Below, one piece after another: positions 12,102 through 15,574 of a stretch of DNA of 15,574 nucleotides. The position numbers and the translations under genes were made by a program. The stretch lies in contig JANQGS010000184.1 in the NCBI GenBank assembly GCA_028277195.1, forward strand, positions 1 to 15,574. The letters run 5' to 3'. The notes under the pieces were generated by a model that had not been told where the DNA came from, ran no database searches, and saw only the letters and a list, made by a program, of their open reading frames with translations. The stretch comes from Candidatus Gastranaerophilales bacterium. Its GTDB lineage: Bacteria; Cyanobacteriota; Vampirovibrionia; Gastranaerophilales; UBA9971. Positions within the stretch are counted from its first letter, which is position 1, and every line of letters starts with the position of its first letter.

Positions 12102-13132
12102 TGAAAACACAAAAAATTGATGTAGTTTTACCTTCTAGAATCGGGGATTCCATATTAAGTATACCTGCTATTGTGTGTCTTAAGCAATTGGGCCGAAAGT
12201 ACGGCAATAACCTTAAAATCCGCGCGCTGTCCAGGCCTTTTCTTGTAGAGTTGCTCTCATCGCTGGGGCTGTTTGAGTGCCGGGGCATGGACTATATTGA
12301 AAAGTGCGGGTCAATTATTTCTCCTTCAGACAGGGCTTTTTTCGTTGAAACCACAAACAATAATTTTGGTTATTTTTCAAAAGAAATTTATGGCATTGAA
12401 AACAAGTTTAAAAAATTCCTTAAATTCACGCACCAGCCCGTTTATCTTAGTTTTTCGGCCCGTCCGTTCCCGGAGACCTGGGAGGAGATTAAAAAGTCAT
12501 TTCCTGACGGTCTTGCGGGTTTTTTAACGGAGGATTGTTGCCTGCCGTGGTATTCAGCCTGTCTTTTCGGGATATGCCTTGATTTGGGGTATACAGCGGG
12601 GCAGGTTATAGAAACCTATTGTCATGCTGAGTTAAAATGTTATTCCGGACCTGGTACGGAATCTCATAAGACCCTGAATCAAGTTCAGGGTGACAATAAT
12701 GACTATGTTGTGTTCTGCGTTGAGGCGGGCTATGGGCGCAAACACCTGAACGAGAGGTGCTGGGATACGGAAGGGTATTTTAAAATAGCCGAAAAATGCG
12801 CGGAGGATTTTGGGGTTAAGGCGGTTTTTGTGGGGGTTAATAAGAAAATGCCCCTGCCTGATAGTGATTATATTGAGGATTTAAGGGGGAAACTCAGCAT
12901 ATATGAGCTGGCGGGCGTTATGAAATCAGCCCTGTGCTATATCGGCAATGACACAGGCCCTTTGCACATTGCCAACCTGGTCAGGATTCCTTCTGTGGCG
13001 GTATATTTCAAGGATGAGCATATGAAAGGCTTTAGTCCTGTTTTTCCTGAGCTGAACACAAAGATATTCAGGCCCGAAAGCATTGAGCCTATTTATGCTG
13101 AGGTGGAGAGGGTTTTGAAAAGGCGCTGTTAA
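12101..13132 (+). CDS. Family 9 glycosyltransferase carrying an in-frame palindromic repeat
   Basis: A 343-residue heptosyltransferase-like protein. IDVVLPSRIGDSILSIPAIV (6-25) is the N-terminal GT9 motif, and YIGNDTGPLHIAN (280-292) is the donor-site motif of the C-terminal domain; LRGKLSIYELAGVMKSA before it is also typical. The substrate is not evident; the next gene, hldA, makes the heptose precursor of LPS core and is only 29 bp away, so a role in heptose transfer is likely. Residues 180-198 are encoded by a 56-bp palindromic repeat (12639-12694), exactly at the junction between the two Rossmann domains, where a flexible loop should be tolerated. The reading frame is intact through it. 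Fourteen cysteines are present, including a CC pair at 146-147. It has no ribosome-binding site, and the start lies 14 bp from that of divergent recG. Confidence 0.85.
   Translation: MKTQKIDVVLPSRIGDSILSIPAIVCLKQLGRKYGNNLKIRALSRPFLVELLSSLGLFECRGMDYIEKCGSIISPSDRAFFVETTNNNFGYFSKEIYGIENKFKKFLKFTHQPVYLSFSARPFPETWEEIKKSFPDGLAGFLTEDCCLPWYSACLFGICLDLGYTAGQVIETYCHAELKCYSGPGTESHKTLNQVQGDNNDYVVFCVEAGYGRKHLNERCWDTEGYFKIAEKCAEDFGVKAVFVGVNKKMPLPDSDYIEDLRGKLSIYELAGVMKSALCYIGNDTGPLHIANLVRIPSVAVYFKDEHMKGFSPVFPELNTKIFRPESIEPIYAEVERVLKRRC
12639..12694. repeat. Double-hairpin palindromic repeat inside a coding region
   Basis: Two 25-nt arms, 12639-12663 and 12670-12694, separated by TCATAA. Each arm is a hairpin by itself: ATTCCG/CGGAAT (12642-12647 with 12657-12662) and ACCCTGAA/TTCAGGGT (12671-12678 with 12684-12691). 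Each arm is also an imperfect inverted copy of the other (GTTATTCCGGACCTGG against GTCACCCTGAACTTGA). The CCTGAATCAAGTTCAGGG core resembles interspersed palindromic elements I know from several bacterial genomes, and the in-gene location recalls the protein-coding palindromic elements of Rickettsia. GTCATGCTGA just upstream (12621-12630) may be a remnant of another copy. Confidence 0.8.
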
Positions 13133-13161
13133 AGATGTACTAAAGACATGGGAGACATATT

Positions 13162-14169
13162 ATGAATAAAAAAAATAATTTATTCAATATTATTGATAAT
13201 TTTAAAAAGTGCAGTGTGCTTGTAGTTGGCGACATTATTCTTGACGAGTACATCTGGGGCAGGGCAAACAGGCTTTCCCCGGAAGCTCCTGTTCCGGTAC
13301 TGGAAGTTGATAAATATACCTATATACCCGGTGGGGCAGCTAATGTTGCCGGTAATATAAGGGCATTAGGCGGGAATGTTACGCTTGCGGGAGTTGCAGG
13401 TGCTGATACACAGGCAGAAAAACTCAATTCTATCCTGAAAGAGAACAATATAGAAAGCTCCTGCCTTGTTAATGACCCTGAAAGGCCTACCACGGTTAAA
13501 ACAAGGCTGCTTGCGCATAACAGGCAGCAGCTTGTAAGGTTTGACAGGGAATTTAAAAAACCTGTAACCGTAAGTATTGAACAAAAATTAATTGAAAAAA
13601 TAAGTGGAAGTATCAAAAATTACGACCTTCTGTTGCTTTCTGACTACGCAAAAGGTGTATTAACCGAATCTTTCCTGAAAAAAATTATCGAGCTGGGTAA
13701 AAATTTCAATAAACCTATACTTGTTGACCCCAAGGGCCTGGATTTTACAAAATATTCAGGCGTAACAATGATTACACCCAACAGGCTTGAGGCTGAAACC
13801 GCCACAAAATCACCTTCCGGCACAAAACCCGAAGAGCTTGCAGAAAAACTAAAGCAACAGCTTGATGTAAAACATGTTCTCGTTACCCTTGGAGAGGAAG
13901 GCATTCTTGTCTGCTCTAAAGACAAGCTAAAAACAATACCTGCTGTGACTTCCGAGGTTTATGACGTTACCGGGGCCGGGGACTCACTGATTTCAGGGAT
14001 ATCGCTTGCTATGATAGCATCAGGCGGAGACCTGGAAGCATCTGTTGAAATAGGCAATTACGCTGCCGGTGTAGCTGTGAGGAAAATAGGAACTGCCGCG
14101 GTAGCGCCTGAAGAGTTAAAAAATATTATTGACATGCATTTTCGTGTAAAAAAGAAAAAGCCCTTGTAA
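13162..14169 (+). CDS. hldA: D-glycero-beta-D-manno-heptose-7-phosphate kinase
   Basis: A 335-residue PfkB/ribokinase-family kinase that phosphorylates heptose-7-phosphate at C1, the second dedicated step toward ADP-heptose for LPS core. Diagnostic pieces are VLVVGDIILDEYIWGRANRLSPEAPVP broken over residues 19-45, PGGAANVAGN (56-65), RQQLVRFDRE (121-130), LVDPKG (187-192), TPNRLEAE (205-212) and the anion-hole/catalytic motif DVTGAGD (268-274) with Asp274 as base. It has only the kinase domain; the adenylyltransferase half found in the E. coli fusion HldE is absent, so a separate hldC-type gene should exist elsewhere. The ATG has GGGAG (13150-13154) 7 nt upstream. It follows the glycosyltransferase gene by 29 bp and probably shares its transcript. 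Confidence 0.93.
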   Translation: MNKKNNLFNIIDNFKKCSVLVVGDIILDEYIWGRANRLSPEAPVPVLEVDKYTYIPGGAANVAGNIRALGGNVTLAGVAGADTQAEKLNSILKENNIESSCLVNDPERPTTVKTRLLAHNRQQLVRFDREFKKPVTVSIEQKLIEKISGSIKNYDLLLLSDYAKGVLTESFLKKIIELGKNFNKPILVDPKGLDFTKYSGVTMITPNRLEAETATKSPSGTKPEELAEKLKQQLDVKHVLVTLGEEGILVCSKDKLKTIPAVTSEVYDVTGAGDSLISGISLAMIASGGDLEASVEIGNYAAGVAVRKIGTAAVAPEELKNIIDMHFRVKKKKPL

Positions 14170-14182
14170 ATAAAAACATTGC

Positions 14183-14470
14183 TTAAATACTTATTTTAAA
14201 TGACCTTTCTATAGAGTTCTTGCGTAATTTTTCCTGGCTTTCCACTATTTTCTGAAGAGCGCCGTATTCCGCTTCCAGCAGATTTTTATAATTTTCAAGC
14301 TGTACATTAACGTTATGGTAATAATTCTCAAGAGCAGGGTTACCATTGGCCTGTGCTGACATCTGCAAAAGGTTGGAAATTTTCTTTTGCACATCGCCAA
14401 TTTGATATTCCTTATGACTTAAGGCCTTGGTCGCCTCTGAAAATCCTGTTGAGGTTGAAATAACGCTCAT
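14183..14470 (-). CDS. Uncharacterised small coiled-coil protein, 95 aa
   Basis: I do not recognise this protein. It has 95 residues, no signal peptide and no membrane helix. After a Ser/Thr-rich start (MSVISTSTGFSEATKALS) it is almost wholly predicted helix: YQIGDVQKKISNLLQMSAQ, a short NGNPALE break, then YYHNVNVQLENYKNLLEAEYGALQKIVESQEKLRKN, giving a helical-hairpin or coiled-coil look. Size and shape recall small secretion-needle or flagellar-type helical proteins, but no signature supports that. The start is firm: GGAGGAG (14475-14481) lies 4 nt upstream. The gene converges on hldA with a 13-bp gap and diverges from the exported protein gene at 14596. Confidence 0.72.
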   Translation of the reverse strand: MSVISTSTGFSEATKALSHKEYQIGDVQKKISNLLQMSAQANGNPALENYYHNVNVQLENYKNLLEAEYGALQKIVESQEKLRKNSIERSFKISI

Positions 14471-14517
14471 AGTTCTCCTCCGGGTAGTGGTTTTTTAAAT
14501 TGAAAGCATACTGGGAT

Positions 14518-14561
14518 TTGCTAAAAAATCTGGTAGTGATTAAAATATTTATTAAATATTT
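14518..14561 (+). promoter_or_regulatory. Promoter with overlapping palindromic operator candidate
   Basis: TTGCTA (14518-14523) and TAAAAT (14541-14546) are 17 nt apart, giving a start near 14553 and a leader of about 43 nt for the exported protein gene. A 9-bp perfect inverted repeat with one central base, AAATATTTA-T-TAAATATTT (14543-14561), covers the -10 box and start site, the usual place for a repressor operator. Pure A/T composition makes chance a serious alternative. Confidence 0.4.
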
Positions 14562-14595
14562 GTGTTGGCTAATTTTAAAGACCAGGGAGAGATTT

Positions 14596-15333
14596 ATGAA
14601 AAAAGTCACAAGTTTAGCGGCTCTTTCGCTAGTAATCAGTTTTATCACCTTAAGCTCGGCATTTTCCAGGGATTTAGACTCGGGGATTGTGCCCCTGGAG
14701 AGCTCTTCAAACGTAATACAGGCTGATATTAAGTCTGAAAGAATACCTGTTGGCACCAGCTTTGAAGTCAGGATGGAAACCCCGGTGAATTCATTTAATT
14801 ATTTTTCCGGCGATAACTTTCGCTCAACTCTTCTGGAAGACGTCAGGATAGGGAATTTGGTTGTTCTTCCTGCCGGGACCTTACTAAGGGGGACGGTTGA
14901 TTATATTAAGCCTGCCGGGCGTTTCTGTAAGGGCGGCGAATTAAGTTTGAGCTTTGACCATGCGGTTACGCCTTTTGGAAAACACATTCCGCTTGCCGTC
15001 AAGACCACAAGGGCAAAGAACCTTACTGAAGAAGGCGTTTTTTCAGCCGGTGGCGGTTACACTAAAGCCATTGGCAATAATTTTGACAAAAGTGCGGATA
15101 TTTTAACCTCTACTACAGACTACCTCTATAATTGGGGCAGGTCTTTCTGGAAGGGGATTCCAGTTGTAGCGGCTGCTCCTGCGGGCGTTATTGCCGGCTC
15201 ATTCGGCGGGGCGGGTTACTTTGTCGGCAAATCAACATATGACATGTTCAAAAAAGGGGATGAGGTAAAAGTTAACCCCGGTGACATAATTGAAGTAACC
15301 TTAATAGAACCGCTGGATGTCCCGACAAATTAA
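14596..15333 (+). CDS. Exported protein of unknown function, 245 aa
   Basis: A 245-residue protein with a clear signal peptide (MKKVTSLAALSLVISFITLSS, cleavage after SSA or nearby). I do not recognise the family with certainty. The mature part begins with an acidic segment, then IPVGTSFEVRMETPVNSF and NLVVLPAGTLLRGTVDYIKP, a beta-rich pattern (threshold value set by a PAGT turn) reminiscent of the C-terminal beta-barrel of TrbI/VirB10-like envelope proteins; the ending VNPGDIIEVTLIEPLDVP repeats this style. Residues about 180-215 form a Gly/Ala-rich stretch (VVAAAPAGVIAGSFGGAGYF) that could insert in a membrane. The ATG at 14596 is chosen over an upstream one at 14500 because it has AGGGAGAG before it and begins the signal peptide. 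It diverges from the coiled-coil gene. Confidence 0.75.
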   Translation: MKKVTSLAALSLVISFITLSSAFSRDLDSGIVPLESSSNVIQADIKSERIPVGTSFEVRMETPVNSFNYFSGDNFRSTLLEDVRIGNLVVLPAGTLLRGTVDYIKPAGRFCKGGELSLSFDHAVTPFGKHIPLAVKTTRAKNLTEEGVFSAGGGYTKAIGNNFDKSADILTSTTDYLYNWGRSFWKGIPVVAAAPAGVIAGSFGGAGYFVGKSTYDMFKKGDEVKVNPGDIIEVTLIEPLDVPTN

Positions 15334-15334
15334 C

Positions 15335-15347
15335 CGGGAGTGTCCCG
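15335..15347 (+). terminator. Weak stem-loop after the exported protein gene
   Basis: CGGGA-GTG-TCCCG lies immediately after the stop codon and is followed by a pyrimidine-rich TTCTCTCTTT. The five-pair stem and broken T-run make it a weak terminator. The rest of the gap to 15470 is AT-rich; on the minus strand two GGAGG-like motifs (near 15373 and 15399) have no start codon and open frame after them, so I see no gene there. Confidence 0.35.
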
Positions 15348-15469
15348 TTCTCTCTTTAATCTTTGTTGATGACCTCCTTTAATAAATATTTTTAACTCCT
15401 CCAATAATATAAAAACAAAATATATACGCAATATGCATAACATTAAAAAAAGTTAACAATTTGTAATAT

Positions 15470-15574
15470 ATGAAAAAATCGGTAACTACCCAGGAGTCAG
15501 TCAAAATTTTTCCAAATTTACCCGCCCGGCCCTCCCTTAAGGTATTTGGGAGGCTACGCCTCCCAAAAATTTTT
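15470..15574 (+). CDS. Possible start of a gene running off the right edge
   Basis: An ATG at 15470 opens a frame of 35 codons that is still open at the last base (MKKSVTTQESVKIFPNLPAR, then a basic SLKVFGRLRLPKIF stretch). There is no Shine-Dalgarno sequence, and the last codons are simply the translation of a palindrome at 15545-15567, which makes chance likely. It is listed only because the frame cannot be closed inside the window. Confidence 0.18.
   Translation, partial: MKKSVTTQESVKIFPNLPARPSLKVFGRLRLPKIF
15545..15567. repeat. Strong palindromic stem-loop at the right edge
   Basis: TTTGGGAGGC-TAC-GCCTCCCAAA is a perfect 10-bp stem with a 3-base loop, followed by AAATTTTT. It looks like an intrinsic terminator or a short palindromic repeat unit. 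CCTCCC at 15531-15536 can pair instead with the GGGAGG arm (15548-15553), so two alternative hairpins are possible. Confidence 0.6.

Noticed and set aside
12087..12110. GTG start for recG at 12110
   Set aside because: It would overlap the divergent glycosyltransferase start and adds eight residues without a ribosome site; the ATG at 12086 suffices, although the GTG cannot be fully excluded.
12639..12694. The palindromic repeat as a transcription terminator or a pseudogene-making insertion
   Set aside because: No T-run follows either hairpin, and the reading frame and the C-terminal donor-site motif GNDTGPLHIAN remain intact, so the gene is not obviously broken.
14412..14756. A 114-codon minus-strand frame across the divergent promoter region
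   Set aside because: It overlaps two better-supported genes with signal peptide and ribosome sites and has no recognisable content.
1..15574. CRISPR array, prophage or complete insertion sequence
   Set aside because: There are no regularly spaced direct repeats, no Cas, phage structural or transposase genes in any frame I read.

Overview
The window is ordinary bacterial chromosome with short gaps, both strands in use and the standard genetic code (TAA, TAG and TGA all serve as stops). The organism is probably a moderately AT-rich diderm with lipopolysaccharide: a heptose-7-phosphate kinase (hldA) sits next to one family 9 glycosyltransferase, and a second one lies 4.6 kb away. A GatD-type amidotransferase, a short DprA/SLOG protein of the kind I associate with cyanobacteria, and a RecG with an extended N-terminus fit a cyanobacterial-side lineage such as Melainabacteria or Margulisbacteria. 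That placement is an inference from family recall, not a demonstrated result.

Layout. 1-1063 (minus): two small uncharacterised genes, the first with a cold-shock-like N-terminus, run toward the start of ribF, which the left edge cuts. 1201-2536: gatD (minus) and a secreted FAS1-domain protein (plus) diverge from a shared promoter region. 2537-2720: convergent gap with two inverted repeats and a bidirectional terminator. 2721-4844 (minus): a PcrA/UvrD helicase with a TTG start. 4896-5230 (plus): two tiny membrane proteins, the second of only 33 residues. 5330-7221 (plus): a tight run of a DprA-like SLOG protein, a RelB/RelE-type antitoxin-toxin pair and a secreted M48 metallopeptidase. 7283-7460: tRNA-Pro(UGG) and tRNA-Gly(UCC). 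7489-8502 (plus): glycosyltransferase 9. 8439-12086 (minus): recG followed by pdp; pdp overlaps the end of the converging glycosyltransferase gene by 64 bp. 12101-14169 (plus): a second glycosyltransferase 9 and hldA, a likely heptose/LPS-core unit. 14183-14470 (minus): a small coiled-coil protein. 14596-15333 (plus): an exported protein of unknown function. 15334-15574: AT-rich gap ending in a strong palindrome.

Main points of interest. (1) A 56-bp double-hairpin palindromic repeat is inserted in frame in the second glycosyltransferase gene and is translated into 19 residues at the linker between its two domains. (2) Translation starts fall into two groups: some genes have clear GGAGG-type ribosome sites, while ribF, gatD, the 76-aa membrane gene, pdp, recG and the second glycosyltransferase have a -10-like box only 6-13 nt before the start codon and no ribosome site, which suggests leaderless or nearly leaderless mRNAs. 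(3) The SLOG protein appears translationally linked to the toxin-antitoxin pair. (4) A divergent cold-shock-like protein and a 33-aa membrane peptide may be undescribed small proteins.
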